Shown: positions 41,626 to 52,515 of the stretch, one piece after another
Layout of the letters: each line of letters starts with the position of its first letter
Numbering within the stretch: position 1 is the stretch's first letter
Program-made: the position numbers and the translations under genes
Notes under the pieces: model-generated
Database searches by the model: none
Told to the model about the DNA's origin: nothing
Seen by the model: only the letters and a program-made list of their open reading frames with translations
Assembly: GCA_901472505.1 (NCBI GenBank)
Contig: LR590468.1
Location: 1,426,001-1,490,000, forward strand
Direction: 5' to 3'
Length of the DNA stretch: 64,000 nucleotides
Source: Proteus vulgaris
GTDB taxonomy: Bacteria > Pseudomonadota > Gammaproteobacteria > Enterobacterales > Enterobacteriaceae

Positions 41626-42105
41626 ATGGCAAAAAGTAATTATATTACTCGTGATGGCTGGTATGCGTTGGACAAAGAGCTAAAATATCTTTGGAAAGAA
41701 GAGCGCCCTCGTGTCACACAATCAGTTTCAGAAGCGGCAGCACAAGGCGACCGTTCAGAAAATGCTGAATATATATATGGAAAGAAGCGATTACGTGAAA
41801 TTGATAGACGTGTTCGCTTTTTATCAAAACGTCTTGATGAGCTAAAAATTGTTGATCCCGATCCTCGCCAAGAAGGAAAAGTTTATTTTGGTGCTTGGGT
41901 CACACTTGAAGATGATGACGGAAATGTCAAAACCTTCAGACTTGTGGGACCCGATGAGTTTGATCCAGCAAAACAGTGGATTTCTATTGATTCACCTGTT
42001 GCCCGAGCGCTTATCGGTAAACAAGTCGATGATGAAATTAGTGTGCAAACACCAGGTGGTGAAGTTAATTACTGCGTATTATCTATCAAATATTATTCGG
42101 AATAA
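41626..42105 (+). CDS. greB: Transcript cleavage factor GreB
   Basis: This 159-residue factor enters the RNA polymerase secondary channel and triggers cleavage of backtracked RNA. The N-terminal coiled coil contains KELKYLWKEERPRVTQ and, at its tip, the acidic pair in QGDRSENAEY, typical of GreB. The C-terminal FKBP-like domain contains KVYFGAWVTLEDDDGN and SIDSPVARALIGK. The ATG at 41626 has no strong ribosome binding site. It lies between yhgF and ompR as in E. coli but in flipped orientation. Confidence 0.95.
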   Translation: MAKSNYITRDGWYALDKELKYLWKEERPRVTQSVSEAAAQGDRSENAEYIYGKKRLREIDRRVRFLSKRLDELKIVDPDPRQEGKVYFGAWVTLEDDDGNVKTFRLVGPDEFDPAKQWISIDSPVARALIGKQVDDEISVQTPGGEVNYCVLSIKYYSE

Positions 42106-42253
42106 GATAAATAAATAGATTTATAACCTTTATTATCACCAAAGAACAAGTTTTATCTGTAAATTATTAACATTTATTCTTTGGTTTTGGTTTAATATTC
42201 TTAACGATGATAGAATTCGCTAACAAAAGCATTTGCACTTCGGGAGCTTAAAA

Positions 42254-42976
42254 ATGCAAGAAAGTTATAAAGTGCTAATCGTGGATGATGATTTACGTCT
42301 ACGTTCACTACTCGAGCGCTATTTGACAGAGCAGGGTTTTCAAATCCGTACTGCTGCAAACGCTGATCAAATGGATCGTCTGCTCACTCGCGAATCTATC
42401 CACCTTATTGTGCTCGATTTAATGCTTCCTGGTGAAGATGGCTTATCTATCTGCCGTCGCTTGAGAAGCCAAAACAACCCTATTCCTATTATTATGGTTA
42501 CGGCCAAAGGGGAAGAGGTTGATAGAATTGTTGGACTTGAAATTGGTGCTGATGATTACATCTCGAAACCATTTAATCCAAGAGAGCTACTGGCTCGTAT
42601 TCGTGCTGTACTCCGCCGTCAAGCGAACGAATTACCCGGCGCCCCTTCACAAGATAATGCTATTATCTCTTTTGGTAAATTCAAGCTAAATCTTGGTACA
42701 CGTGAAATGTTCCACGAAGAAAAGCACATGCCACTAACAAGTGGTGAATTTGCTGTATTGAAAGTGCTGGTTTCTCATCCTCGAGAGCCTCTTTCTCGTG
42801 ACAAACTAATGAGTCTCGCTCGTGGTCGTGAATACAGTGCTATGGAACGTTCAATTGACGTGCAAATTTCTCGTTTACGTCGCATGATTGAAGAGGATCC
42901 AACACACCCTCGTTATATTCAAACAGTTTGGGGGCTTGGTTACGTCTTTGTTCCTGATGGAACCAGCGCTCAATGA
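42254..42976 (+). CDS. ompR: Osmotic response regulator OmpR
   Basis: This 240-residue response regulator controls porin and many other genes. The receiver domain has the acidic patch VDDD at 10-13, the phosphorylated Asp55 in [10 protein letters not shown], Thr in MVTAKGEE and Lys in [11 protein letters not shown]. The C-terminal winged-helix domain contains [18 protein letters not shown] and [17 protein letters not shown]. The start [13 protein letters not shown] at 42254 is preceded by GGGAG. The stop overlaps the envZ ATG (ATGA). Confidence 0.97.
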   Translation: MQESYKVLIVDDDLRLRSLLERYLTEQGFQIRTAANADQMDRLLTRESIHLIVLDLMLPGEDGLSICRRLRSQNNPIPIIMVTAKGEEVDRIVGLEIGADDYISKPFNPRELLARIRAVLRRQANELPGAPSQDNAIISFGKFKLNLGTREMFHEEKHMPLTSGEFAVLKVLVSHPREPLSRDKLMSLARGREYSAMERSIDVQISRLRRMIEEDPTHPRYIQTVWGLGYVFVPDGTSAQ

Positions 42977-44313
42977 GAAGGCTGAGGCTTTCACCCCACA
43001 ATAAACTGACTCGCTCGTTATTTCTGGTTATCTCGCTACTTTTTTTTAGCTTGATAGCCAGTTATATCGTTGTGCAACATCTTATTGTAGGGCCAAGCCT
43101 TCAGCAATTTAATAAAGTTTTAGCGTATGAAATACGCACATTAATGCCTGAAGAACTTATTTTAGTCGATGGCACTCCACTTAAAATTTCTCCTGCTTTA
43201 CGCAATAAAATCTATAGCGAATTAGGTATCTCTTTTTTTGATAAAGAGGCCGCGCTTGAGGAGGGGCTCTATTGGGCTAAAATCGACGACAAATTAAGTG
43301 AGCAGATGTCTGAATATCTGGGAGGAGAAACAGAGATTTGGATTGAAAACACGCTAGAATACCCTGTTTTATGGATCAACACGCATATTTCCCCCTCTCT
43401 TTGGATCCGCGTTCCACTCACTGAATTAGGGCAAAACTTCTTACTACCTGTTTATCGACAAGCGATTATTTTTATTATCATCGTTGTCGCTTTTTTCTGG
43501 CTCTATAACCGTTTTCAAAATCGCCCACTCAATGAAGTCGAATATGCTGCACGTCGTATCGGGAAAGGCGTTATTCCGCCACCTATCACTGAATCTGGCT
43601 CCTCTGAAATGCGATCAATCATTCGTGCATTTAATCAAATGTCATCAGGCATACGCTCATTAGATAATGATAGAACACTCGTAATGGCTGGCGTAAGTCA
43701 TGACTTACGTACACCGCTCACTCGTATTCGCCTTGCTACTGAAATGATGAGCCCTGAAGATAGTTATCTTGCTGATTCTATCAATAAAGATATTGAAGAT
43801 TGTGATGCCATTATTGGCCAATTTCTAGACTATATGCGCACCGGTAAAGAGATGTCTTTGGAACTGTGCGATATGAATAATCTACTACAAGAAGTCATTT
43901 CAGCTGAAGCAAATTCAGGCAAAATAAGTGAAGTTCACCTTCATCCTACCCCCATTAATATTACGGCTAACCCTATCGCTGTGAAACGAGCACTTGCCAA
44001 TATGATGGTGAATGCCACTCGCTATGGCAATGGTTGGATACGCGTTTCAAGTGGGAGAAATGAAGAATATGCATGGTTTCAAGTCGAAGATGATGGCCCA
44101 GGTATTCCACAAGAAGACCGACAACGTCTTTTCCAACCTTTTGTTCAAGGTGAGCAAGCACGTAGCTCAACGGGCGCGGGTTTAGGATTATCCATTATTC
44201 GCCGTATTATAGATGCCCACGGCGGTTATGTTGAACTTGATGATAGCGTTAAAGGTGGCTTACTCATCCGTGCTAATTTTCCGTTAAAAGAGCGCGATGA
44301 CGAGGACGATTAA
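42973..44313 (+). CDS. envZ: Osmosensor histidine kinase EnvZ
   Basis: This 446-residue inner-membrane kinase has TM1 (about 16-35), a periplasmic loop to about 160, TM2 (about 163-178), a HAMP linker, the DHp helix with His243 in [16 protein letters not shown], and the HATPase domain with N box [11 protein letters not shown]1 DDGPGIP and G2 [11 protein letters not shown]. The histidine number equals that of E. coli EnvZ. It phosphorylates and dephosphorylates OmpR. Overlaps ompR by four bases. Confidence 0.97.
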   Translation: MRRLRLSPHNKLTRSLFLVISLLFFSLIASYIVVQHLIVGPSLQQFNKVLAYEIRTLMPEELILVDGTPLKISPALRNKIYSELGISFFDKEAALEEGLYWAKIDDKLSEQMSEYLGGETEIWIENTLEYPVLWINTHISPSLWIRVPLTELGQNFLLPVYRQAIIFIIIVVAFFWLYNRFQNRPLNEVEYAARRIGKGVIPPPITESGSSEMRSIIRAFNQMSSGIRSLDNDRTLVMAGVSHDLRTPLTRIRLATEMMSPEDSYLADSINKDIEDCDAIIGQFLDYMRTGKEMSLELCDMNNLLQEVISAEANSGKISEVHLHPTPINITANPIAVKRALANMMVNATRYGNGWIRVSSGRNEEYAWFQVEDDGPGIPQEDRQRLFQPFVQGEQARSSTGAGLGLSIIRRIIDAHGGYVELDDSVKGGLLIRANFPLKERDDEDD

Positions 44314-44399
44314 TTTCTCTTCATCTAAAGCCTCTTTTGATTCCATCGTTTCCATTCTATTTTCTCTTCTTCCTGTCAATATTTCATCATTTTTTTACT

Positions 44400-44439
44400 T
44401 TGTCATAAAACTGTCACAATTAAGACATTTAATTGTCAT
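44400..44439 (+). promoter_or_regulatory. Pho box array upstream of pstS
   Basis: Heptamers spaced exactly 11 bases apart start at 44400 (TTGTCAT), 44411 (CTGTCAC), 44422 (AAGACAT, weaker) and 44433 (TTGTCAT), separated by AT-rich tetramers such as AAAA. This is the PhoB tandem arrangement (CTGTCAT-N4 repeated) with room for two PhoB dimers. It ends about 80 bases before the pstS start. Confidence 0.92.
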
Positions 44440-44521
44440 CTTACTGACCTATTGTCTGTGCGTACCGTAACCGAAGTTGATAGATGTCGAAAATTATTCT
44501 ACCTATCCCACAGGAGGGATT

Positions 44522-45562
44522 ATGAAACTGATGCGTACCACCCTGACTAGTGTCATTGCCGCTGCGTTTTCAATGACCGCTCTTTCTGCACAGGCAACGA
44601 CCTCGCTGACTGGTGCTGGCGCAACGTTCCCTGCCCCGGTTTATGCTAAATGGGCAGATTCCTATCAGAAAGAAACGGGTAACAAAATTAACTACCAAGG
44701 CATTGGATCCTCTGGTGGTGTAAAACAGATTATTGCAAATACCGTTGATTTTGGTGCTTCTGATGCCCCATTAGCGGATGCTAAGTTACAAGCTGACGGT
44801 TTATTCCAGTTCCCAACCGTGATTGGTGGCGTTGTTATGGCTGTCAATATTCCGGGTATCAAATCAGGTGAACTGACCTTAGATGGCGATACTATTGGTA
44901 ATATCTATTTAGGCAAAATCCAAAAATGGAACGACCCTGCCATCACAAAACTCAATCCAGGCGTAAAATTACCAGACCAGAATATCGCGGTTATTCGTCG
45001 CGCTGATGGTTCAGGTACATCATTCGTTTTCACTAGCTACTTATCCAAAGTCAATAACGCATGGAAAGACCAGGTAGGCGCAGGTTCTACGGTTAAATGG
45101 CCTACCGGTTTAGGTGGCAAAGGGAATGATGGTATTGCTGCATTTGTTCAGCGTGTACCAGGTTCAATTGGTTATGTTGAATATGCTTATGCCAAACAAA
45201 ACAATCTTGCTTATACTAAATTAGTAACCGCTGATGGTGAAGTGATTGCACCAACGTCTGACAGCTTTAGTGCTGCGGCAAGAAAAATTGATTGGAGCAA
45301 AAGCTTTGCACAAGACCTGACTAACCAGAAAGGTGAAAATGCATGGCCAATTACTTCAACCACCTTTATCTTAGTGCATCAAAAACAACAAAATGCAGAA
45401 AAAGGTAAAGAAGTGCTGAATTTCTTCAACTGGGCTTATGACAAAGGTAATCAGGAAGCGAAAAACCTAGATTACGCAGTATTACCCGCAGAAGTTGTAG
45501 AACAAATTCGAGCCGCATGGAAAACAAGTATCAAAGACAGTAATGGTAAACCGATTTACTAA
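44522..45562 (+). CDS. pstS: Phosphate-binding periplasmic protein PstS
   Basis: This 346-residue protein captures phosphate for the Pst ABC transporter. The start at 44522 ([10 protein letters not shown]) follows an excellent AGGAGGG. The signal peptide ends at ALSAQA before [16 protein letters not shown]. Phosphate contacts typical of PstS are visible: [25 protein letters not shown] and [13 protein letters not shown]. Length matches E. coli PstS (346). A Pho box array lies upstream, and a hairpin follows before pstC. Confidence 0.97.
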   Translation: MKLMRTTLTSVIAAAFSMTALSAQATTSLTGAGATFPAPVYAKWADSYQKETGNKINYQGIGSSGGVKQIIANTVDFGASDAPLADAKLQADGLFQFPTVIGGVVMAVNIPGIKSGELTLDGDTIGNIYLGKIQKWNDPAITKLNPGVKLPDQNIAVIRRADGSGTSFVFTSYLSKVNNAWKDQVGAGSTVKWPTGLGGKGNDGIAAFVQRVPGSIGYVEYAYAKQNNLAYTKLVTADGEVIAPTSDSFSAAARKIDWSKSFAQDLTNQKGENAWPITSTTFILVHQKQQNAEKGKEVLNFFNWAYDKGNQEAKNLDYAVLPAEVVEQIRAAWKTSIKDSNGKPIY

Positions 45563-45598
45563 TAAAATCGGCAACCATTAAGAGATAAGTTAACGTTC

Positions 45599-45619
45599 AC
45601 CCCCTGCTAAACAGGGGGT
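45599..45619 (+). other. Intercistronic hairpin between pstS and pstC
   Basis: CCCCCTG at 45600-45606 pairs with CAGGGGG at 45612-45618 around CTAAA. No U tract follows. It probably protects the upstream pstS message or lowers read-through, giving more binding protein than permease, as is common for ABC operons. Confidence 0.7.
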
Positions 45620-45639
45620 AATAAATTAAAAGAGGCTTT

Positions 45640-46599
45640 ATGGCCGAGCACACAACGGTAATAAAGGCCCCTAGTAAACGAGGGGACGTTATTTTCAGCG
45701 CACTAGTCCGTCTAGCTGCGTTGATTACGCTTTTGCTTTTAACAGGTATCATTGTTTCACTGATTTTTGCCTCATGGCCAAGTATTCAACAATTTGGTCT
45801 CTCGTTCTTATGGACGAAAGAGTGGGATCCGCCTGCTCAGGAATTTGGTGCGTTAGTGCCCATTTATGGCACCGTTGTAACGTCAATCATCGCACTGGTT
45901 ATTGCCGTTCCTGTCAGCTTTGGTATCGCCCTTTTCCTCACTGAGTTAGCACCTAACTGGTTAAAACGCCCATTAGGTATTGCTATCGAGCTACTCGCTG
46001 CCATTCCAAGTATTGTTTATGGTATGTGGGGACTGTTTGTCTTCGCTCCATTGTTTGCAACTTATTTCCAAGAGCCTGTCGGTAATGTGCTTTCATCCAT
46101 TCCTATTGTGGGTGAGCTATTCTCAGGCCCGGCTTTTGGTATTGGTATCTTAGCTGCAGGCGTTATCCTCGCTATCATGATCATTCCTTATATCGCTTCT
46201 GTTATGCGAGATGTGTTTGAACAAACACCAGTCATGATGAAAGAGTCCGCTTATGGCATTGGCTGTACAACATGGGAAGTGATTTGGAATATCGTTCTAC
46301 CTTATACCCGTAATGGCGTCATTGGTGGTGTTATGTTGGGATTAGGTCGCGCTCTAGGTGAAACGATGGCGGTCACCTTTATCATCGGTAATACCTACCA
46401 ATTAGATTCCGCATCGCTGTTTATGCCAGGTAACAGTATCACGTCTGCATTAGCCAACGAATTTGCAGAAGCAGAAACAGGATTACATACTGCGGCATTA
46501 ATGGAATTAGGGCTTATCCTGTTTGTCATCACCTTTATTGTCCTTGCGATTTCTAAGTTTATGACATTACGTTTATCTAAGAATGAAGGAGCACGTTAA
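45640..46599 (+). CDS. pstC: Phosphate ABC transporter permease PstC
   Basis: This 319-residue inner-membrane subunit has six helices. The N-terminus is cytoplasmic ([10 protein letters not shown]), followed by TM1 with [19 protein letters not shown] (about 28-46). The EAA loop that contacts PstB reads [21 protein letters not shown], followed by [14 protein letters not shown]. Length matches E. coli PstC (319). pstA starts right after the stop. Confidence 0.96.
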   Translation: MAEHTTVIKAPSKRGDVIFSALVRLAALITLLLLTGIIVSLIFASWPSIQQFGLSFLWTKEWDPPAQEFGALVPIYGTVVTSIIALVIAVPVSFGIALFLTELAPNWLKRPLGIAIELLAAIPSIVYGMWGLFVFAPLFATYFQEPVGNVLSSIPIVGELFSGPAFGIGILAAGVILAIMIIPYIASVMRDVFEQTPVMMKESAYGIGCTTWEVIWNIVLPYTRNGVIGGVMLGLGRALGETMAVTFIIGNTYQLDSASLFMPGNSITSALANEFAEAETGLHTAALMELGLILFVITFIVLAISKFMTLRLSKNEGAR

Positions 46600-46600
46600 T

Positions 46601-47503
46601 ATGTCTAAACCCTCCTCTTCTTCATTACAAGTTCAAACAGAGAACGAACTGCGAGTACGTCATAAACGCCAACTTTGGCGTCGTCAAAAAAACCGTATCG
46701 CACTGTTCTTGTCTATTTCTACAATGGCATTTGGTCTTTTCTGGTTAACGTGGATTTTATTCTCCACCTTCACCAAAGGCTTTGATGGTATGTCATTAGC
46801 CCTTTTCACAGAGATGACTCCGCCACCTAATACGGAAGGTGGTGGATTAGCTAACGCCATTGTCGGTAGTGGATTATTGATTTTATGGGCAACGGTGATT
46901 GGAACACCACTTGGTATTCTTGCAGGGATTTATCTTGCTGAATATGGTCGTCGTTCATGGCTTGCTGAAACCACTCGTTTTATTAACGATATCTTGCTGT
47001 CAGCGCCATCAATTGTTGTCGGGCTCTTTGTCTACACCATTGTTGTCGCACAGATGCAGCACTTTTCAGGATGGGCAGGAATTATCGCATTAGCGTTACT
47101 GCAAATTCCTATCGTTATTCGCACCACTGAAAATATGTTGAAGTTAGTACCTGATAGCTTACGCGAAGCCGCTTATGCATTAGGAACACCAAAGTGGAAG
47201 ATGATCTCTAAAATCACCTTAAAAGCCTCAGTATCAGGCATTATCACAGGTGTATTATTAGCGATTGCACGTATCGCAGGCGAAACTGCGCCACTGTTAT
47301 TTACTTCACTATCAAATCAATTCTGGAGCACAGACTTAAACGAACCGATAGCTAACTTACCAGTGACTATCTTTAAGTTCGCCATGAGTCCTTTCGCAGA
47401 ATGGCAAGAGCTTGCCTGGGCTGGCGTATTACTTATCACCCTCTGTGTTCTATTTATCAATATTATCGCGCGCGTGCTATTTGCTAAACGCAAGCACGGT
47501 TAA
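46601..47503 (+). CDS. pstA: Phosphate ABC transporter permease PstA
   Basis: This 300-residue partner permease of PstC begins at [14 protein letters not shown] (46601), one base after the pstC stop, with AAGGAG inside the pstC end. It has six membrane helices and the EAA loop [21 protein letters not shown] followed by [16 protein letters not shown]. coli PstA has 296 residues. The long charged N-terminal segment (to about residue 32) is cytoplasmic. Confidence 0.96.
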   Translation: MSKPSSSSLQVQTENELRVRHKRQLWRRQKNRIALFLSISTMAFGLFWLTWILFSTFTKGFDGMSLALFTEMTPPPNTEGGGLANAIVGSGLLILWATVIGTPLGILAGIYLAEYGRRSWLAETTRFINDILLSAPSIVVGLFVYTIVVAQMQHFSGWAGIIALALLQIPIVIRTTENMLKLVPDSLREAAYALGTPKWKMISKITLKASVSGIITGVLLAIARIAGETAPLLFTSLSNQFWSTDLNEPIANLPVTIFKFAMSPFAEWQELAWAGVLLITLCVLFINIIARVLFAKRKHG

Positions 47504-47533
47504 CGCAGAAAGTTAAGCAAGAGAGAACGTTGA

Positions 47534-48310
<777 letters not shown>

Positions 48311-48324
48311 TAACGAGGCAATTA

Positions 48325-49059
48325 ATGGATAATTTAAATCACAATAAGCATATTTCTGGTCAATTTAATGCTGAGTTAGAGCATATCCGCACTGAGCTGA
48401 TGGTTATGGGGGGGCTTGTTGAAGAGCAACTAAAAAAAGCCGTTATGGCAATGCATAATCAAGACCAAGCATTAGCGAATGAAGTCATTCAAGGTGACCA
48501 TAACGTCAATATGATGGAAGTAGCCATTGATGATGCGTGTATGCGAATTATTGCTAAACGTCAGCCAACTGCAAGTGACTTACGTTTAATTATGGCGATT
48601 TCAAAAACGATCGCTGAACTAGAGCGTATTGGTGATGTTGCTGAAAAAATCTGCAAAACAGCACTTGAAAAGTTTTCACATCAACATCAACCGCTGTTAG
48701 TAAGCTTAGAGTCTTTAGGCCAACATGCGATACAAATGCTTCATGATGTTTTAGATGCCTTTGCCCGTATGGATTTAGATGAAGCAGTACGTATCTATCG
48801 TGAAGACGCTAAAATTGATAACGAGTATGAAGGTATTGTTCGTCAATTAATGACTTATATGATGGAAGATCCTCGTACCATTCCTAGTGTACTCACAGCT
48901 CTATTTTGTGCACGTTCTATTGAGCGTATTGGTGACCGTTGTCAGAACATTTGTGAGTTTATTTTCTATTACGTAAAAGGTCATGATTTCCGCCACTTAG
49001 GAGGCGACCAAGTAGAAAAAATGCTAACACAAAGTGATGACAGCAATACCACTAAATAA
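48325..49059 (+). CDS. phoU: Phosphate signalling protein PhoU
   Basis: This 244-residue protein links Pst transport to the PhoR/PhoB kinase system. It is all-helical with two three-helix PhoU repeats; each has the metal-binding pattern, visible as [13 protein letters not shown] and [19 protein letters not shown]. Length is close to E. coli (241). It is the last gene of pstSCAB-phoU, 14 bases after pstB, and is followed by a strong terminator. Confidence 0.97.
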   Translation: MDNLNHNKHISGQFNAELEHIRTELMVMGGLVEEQLKKAVMAMHNQDQALANEVIQGDHNVNMMEVAIDDACMRIIAKRQPTASDLRLIMAISKTIAELERIGDVAEKICKTALEKFSHQHQPLLVSLESLGQHAIQMLHDVLDAFARMDLDEAVRIYREDAKIDNEYEGIVRQLMTYMMEDPRTIPSVLTALFCARSIERIGDRCQNICEFIFYYVKGHDFRHLGGDQVEKMLTQSDDSNTTK

Positions 49060-49086
49060 ATGTCTCTCTCATTTTTTATCTCTTAC

Positions 49087-49118
49087 AAACAGCGACGCTT
49101 ATGTCGCTGTTTTTTTTA
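49087..49118 (+). terminator. Terminator of the pst operon
   Basis: AACAGCGAC at 49088 pairs with GTCGCTGTT around GCTTAT, followed by TTTTTTT. Strong. Confidence 0.92.
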
Positions 49119-49275
49119 TTCTTTTATAACTTGATCCTACTCTAGCTCAACACTTTTCCTCATCTTATTCCTTAAAAGCATATTCATATCAATTTTTATT
49201 ATTTTATGAACTTAAATCAACTTGATAGCGTGATACCCAATATAACGATGATAATTCTTTTCTTTGGGGTGAATA

Positions 49276-50115
49276 ATGAAACTACGTGTTTTGGCAACCG
49301 CATTAATTGCAGGCTCTGTGCTTTTCTCTGGTATTGCAAAAGCAGATAAACTTGATGATATAAAAAAAGCAGGTGTAGTACGTATCGCTATTTTTGACAG
49401 CAATCCTCCTTTTGGGTTTATTGATCCTCAAACCAAAAAGCTCGCAGGTTATGATGCGGATATCGCTAATGAAATAGCCAAAGATCTAGGTGTAAAACTG
49501 GAACTGCGTCCAACAAACCCAGCAAACCGTATTCCACTGTTAAGCTCTAAGAAAGTCGATTTAATCGCAGCTAACTTCACCATTACCGATGAACGCGCTA
49601 AGCAAGTTGACTTCTCTGTTCCTTACTTTGCAACCGGACAAAAATTTATTGCACGTAAAGGGGTTTTAACTAACCCAGAACAAATTCACTCACTGCGTAT
49701 TGGTGCAGATAAAGGTACTGTTCAAGAAATCACATTACGTGAACGCTATCCTGACACCAAAGTTATCTCTTATGACGATACACCACTGGCTTTCGCTGCA
49801 TTACGTAACGGTAATGTACAAGCCATCACACAAGATGATGCAAAATTAGTCGGCTTATTAGCAAATCTTCCTGATGCCATAAAAGCAGATTTTGAGGTGT
49901 CATCATTTAGTATCACCCGTGAATACCAAGCAGTTGCAGCAGCTAAAGGTGAAGAGCGCTTAATTAACGAAATCAATAACACCCTATTAAGATTGGAAAA
50001 AGAAGGTAAAGCAGACGAGATCTACAATCGTTGGTTTGGCCCTGAAACAAAATCAGCTCAACCTCGTGGGGACTTTAAATTTGCGCCATTATCCGAGCAA
50101 ACACCACAATCTTAA
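49276..50115 (+). CDS. Amino-acid ABC transporter substrate-binding protein
   Basis: This 279-residue periplasmic binding protein of SBP family 3 begins with a Sec signal peptide (MKLRVLATALIAGS...SGIAKA, cleavage before DKLDD). Typical segments are LDDIKKAGVVRIAIF, PPFGFIDP, LAGYDADIANEIAKDLG, RIPLLSSKKVDLIAANFTIT and DFSVPYFATGQKF. The arginine and aspartate positions fit polar amino-acid ligands such as glutamate/aspartate or cyst(e)ine, but specificity is not clear. Two permease genes follow after a hairpin; no ATPase gene is present. Confidence 0.9.
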   Translation: MKLRVLATALIAGSVLFSGIAKADKLDDIKKAGVVRIAIFDSNPPFGFIDPQTKKLAGYDADIANEIAKDLGVKLELRPTNPANRIPLLSSKKVDLIAANFTITDERAKQVDFSVPYFATGQKFIARKGVLTNPEQIHSLRIGADKGTVQEITLRERYPDTKVISYDDTPLAFAALRNGNVQAITQDDAKLVGLLANLPDAIKADFEVSSFSITREYQAVAAAKGEERLINEINNTLLRLEKEGKADEIYNRWFGPETKSAQPRGDFKFAPLSEQTPQS

Positions 50116-50171
50116 TCTTTAAAGCGTAATAACTTTCTTCTTTCATCAAAATAAAGTTATTCCTTTACTAA

Positions 50172-50205
50172 AACACCTACCCCGCTTTTGCGGGGTTTGG
50201 TGTCT
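50172..50205 (+). other. Intercistronic hairpin within the amino-acid ABC operon
   Basis: ACCCCGC pairs with GCGGGGT, extended by ACACC with GGTGT, between the binding-protein gene and the first permease. No clean U tract follows, so it may act as a partial terminator or message stabiliser that keeps the binding protein in excess. Confidence 0.65.
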
Positions 50206-50221
50206 ACAATAGGCCTATTAT

Positions 50222-50959
50222 ATGTTTGAGCAATTTCTATCACATTACCTTCTTGAGCCACACTATTTAAGTTGGCTTTGGAGTGGTTTTTTAATCACCT
50301 TGCTTATCTCTTTTTGGACTATTGTCATTGCAACATTAATGAGCTTTGCCCTTAGTGCTGCAAGAGATAGCACTTTTGCATCATTACGCTGGTTAGCCAC
50401 GGCTTATATATCGCTATTTCGTAATACTCCACTGTTAGTGCAGTTGTTCTTTTGGTATTTCGCATCCGGAGAAATTCTGCCACTAAGCGCCATGATATGG
50501 CTAAACACGCCTCATGAGATTGCATTTTTAGGTGTAACGCTTTCTTGGCCTTCTTTTGAATTTTTAGCGGGCATTGTGGGTCTGACATTTTATTCAACGC
50601 CATTTATTGCCGAAGAGCTAAGAGCCGGTATTCAAGGCGTTAAACAAGGGCAAAAATATGCTTCTTTGGCATTAGGTTTAACACAATGGCAATCTATGCG
50701 TTATGTGCTCCTACCTCAAGCCTTTCGTATTGCTCTACCCTCTTTGCTAGGTCAATACATGAATGTGATAAAAAACTCATCACTGACTATGGCTATTGGT
50801 GTTGCAGAGCTTTCTTACGCATCAAGACAAGTCGAAACAGAATCACTACGTACCTTTGAAGCCTTTGGTGTTGCAACGGTTCTCTATATTGCAGCAATCG
50901 CATTGATGGAAGCTTGGGGACAATGGCATCAGCAACGTAAATTAGCACAAGGATATTAA
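50222..50959 (+). CDS. Amino-acid ABC transporter permease (first)
   Basis: This 245-residue permease of the HisM/GlnP family has about five membrane helices. It begins MFEQFLSHYLLEPHYLSWLWSG, with a first helix at about 18-43. The conserved EAA loop is ELRAGIQGVKQGQKYASLALGLT followed by LPQAFRIALPSLLGQYMNVIKNSSL (partly quoted), which docks to an ATPase. The downstream permease begins two bases after its stop, so the two are coupled and probably pair as a heterodimer. Confidence 0.9.
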   Translation: MFEQFLSHYLLEPHYLSWLWSGFLITLLISFWTIVIATLMSFALSAARDSTFASLRWLATAYISLFRNTPLLVQLFFWYFASGEILPLSAMIWLNTPHEIAFLGVTLSWPSFEFLAGIVGLTFYSTPFIAEELRAGIQGVKQGQKYASLALGLTQWQSMRYVLLPQAFRIALPSLLGQYMNVIKNSSLTMAIGVAELSYASRQVETESLRTFEAFGVATVLYIAAIALMEAWGQWHQQRKLAQGY

Positions 50960-50960
50960 G

Positions 50961-51713
50961 ATGGATTTTACTGTTATTGCTGATAACTGGCAGTACTTAC
51001 TCTTTGGTGCTTATCCTGATGGACCTTTAGAAGGTGCTACACTGACCGTCTTTATCAGTATCATTGCAGGTATTGCATCAATTATTTTGGGTACATTAGG
51101 TGGCATTGCTTTGGCTATGCTCAGAGGTATCTGGGTTAACCTTTTCGCAGCTTTTTTAGGTTTTTTCCGCGCTATTCCTGTCATTATGTTGATATTTTGG
51201 GTCTATTTTTTATTGCCCGTTGTATTGGGGATGGAAATACCTGAAATCACCACCGTAATTTGTGCATTGACTTTAATTACATCGTCTTATATTGCGCATG
51301 GCGTTAAAGCAGGTATTTTAGCGATTGGAAAAGGACAATGGCAGGCAGGGTTATCGTTAGGCTTTAATCGCTGGCAAGTGCTATGGCATATCGTATTGCC
51401 GCAAGCATTACGCATGATGGTGCCTTCATTTATTAATCAATGGATAGCCTTAATTAAAGATACTTCATTAGCTTATGTGGTGGGTGTAGGTGAACTTTCG
51501 TTCTTAGCAACACAAGTTAATAACCGTAGCATGGTTTATCCAATGGAAGTCTTTCTGTTCGTTGCATTTATTTATTTTATTCTCTGTTTCTCATTAGAAA
51601 TTATTGCCAATAGAGTGGCTAAATTATTTTCAACACAAAAAGAAAAGCGCCCTTTTTGGCAGATGGTGTTGCCGTTTAGAAAAAAATATTTTACTGAAAA
51701 AAGTTTAGGCTAA
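50961..51713 (+). CDS. Amino-acid ABC transporter permease (second)
   Basis: This 250-residue HisM/GlnP-type permease has a first helix at about 26-50, the EAA loop VKAGILAIGKGQWQAGLSLGFN and LPQALRMMVPSFINQWIALIKD following. The C-terminus is a basic cytoplasmic tail (KEKRPFWQMV). It is the partner of the preceding permease. A strong hairpin follows, and no gene for an ATP-binding subunit is found within the next several kilobases, so the complex must borrow an ATPase encoded elsewhere. Confidence 0.9.
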   Translation: MDFTVIADNWQYLLFGAYPDGPLEGATLTVFISIIAGIASIILGTLGGIALAMLRGIWVNLFAAFLGFFRAIPVIMLIFWVYFLLPVVLGMEIPEITTVICALTLITSSYIAHGVKAGILAIGKGQWQAGLSLGFNRWQVLWHIVLPQALRMMVPSFINQWIALIKDTSLAYVVGVGELSFLATQVNNRSMVYPMEVFLFVAFIYFILCFSLEIIANRVAKLFSTQKEKRPFWQMVLPFRKKYFTEKSLG

Positions 51714-51757
51714 TAATATAACTAGGCTAAAGTAATTTAGCCTAGTTATTATATTCG
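51713..51757 (+). terminator. Hairpin ending the amino-acid ABC operon
   Basis: A long perfect stem TAACTAGGCTAAA/TTTAGCCTAGTTA around GTAA, extended by AT pairs, begins at the stop codon of the second permease. The tail ATTATATT is U-poor but the stem is very stable. Confidence 0.75.
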
Positions 51758-51996
51758 GATAACAATATAAAAATAAACAAATTATAATAATGTCCTGATT
51801 AAAATAGCCAATTAAACACACGTTAAATTTAATTAAAATAAAGAAAAGTTAATATAAATAAAATCTTATTTTATTTATCCTATTTGTTTAACTCTTTTTT
51901 TATTACACTATATACTGAATAAAAATTAATAAACTAGTATTTTATTCAGTCCCAATAAAAGATATTTAAACTAGATTAAAAATTAAAGGATAGATG

Positions 51997-52476
51997 ATGT
52001 CTCATTTAATTTATTTAACCTTAGAAGGATCTAAGCACGGCTTAATTTCGTCAGGTTGCTCAACGCAAGATTCCATCGGTAACCGTTATCAAAAAGGTCA
52101 CGAAGATGAAATTCAAGTTCTTAGTTTAAATCATTCAATAACACGTAATCAGAATACATCTCCTCAACCTGTTCAGATTGTAAAACCAATAGATAAAGCA
52201 TCCCCATTACTTGTAGCAGCAATTGATAGTAATGAAGTATTAAAAGCTAAATTTACTTTTTTTAGAACTTCAGCAAATGGTCAACTTGAAAAGTTCTATG
52301 AGATTAAGTTAACAGAAGCGTCAATTATTGATATTTCCTGTGTGTATCCTAACTCAGTAAATGATCACGAATCGATGCCTTATGAAAGAATACAATTGAA
52401 ATATCAATCTATTGCATGGAGCCATTTATCTGCAAACACCTCCTCCTATAGTATTAGTAAAGATAACGTATTATAA
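51997..52476 (+). CDS. hcp: Orphan Hcp-family T6SS tube protein
   Basis: This 159-residue protein resembles type VI secretion Hcp, the hexameric tube subunit that also carries effectors. Family features are the start MSHLIYLTLEGSKHGLISSGCS, the HEDEIQVLSLNHSI segment, the K-ID.ASPLL strand (KPIDKASPLLVAAID) and RIQLKYQSIAWSHL near the end; length is normal. The start at 51997 is chosen because AAGGA is six bases upstream, while the ATG three bases earlier is too close. No vgrG, chaperone or structural T6SS gene is in the window, so this is an orphan copy. A broken gene converges from the right. Confidence 0.8.
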   Translation: MSHLIYLTLEGSKHGLISSGCSTQDSIGNRYQKGHEDEIQVLSLNHSITRNQNTSPQPVQIVKPIDKASPLLVAAIDSNEVLKAKFTFFRTSANGQLEKFYEIKLTEASIIDISCVYPNSVNDHESMPYERIQLKYQSIAWSHLSANTSSYSISKDNVL

Positions 52477-52482
52477 ATAAAA

Positions 52483-52515
52483 TCAAAAGCTATGCTATTA
52501 ACAGCATAGCTTTGA
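52483..52515 (+). terminator. Terminator of hcp
   Basis: TCAAAAGCTATGCT pairs with AGCATAGCTTTGA (one bulged A) around ATTAAC, seven bases after the hcp stop. U tract weak. Confidence 0.65.

Noticed and set aside
41405-41626. A 73-codon frame across the yhgF-greB gap
   Set aside because: It overlaps the start of yhgF antisense, and its end merges with the greB ATG; no family seen.
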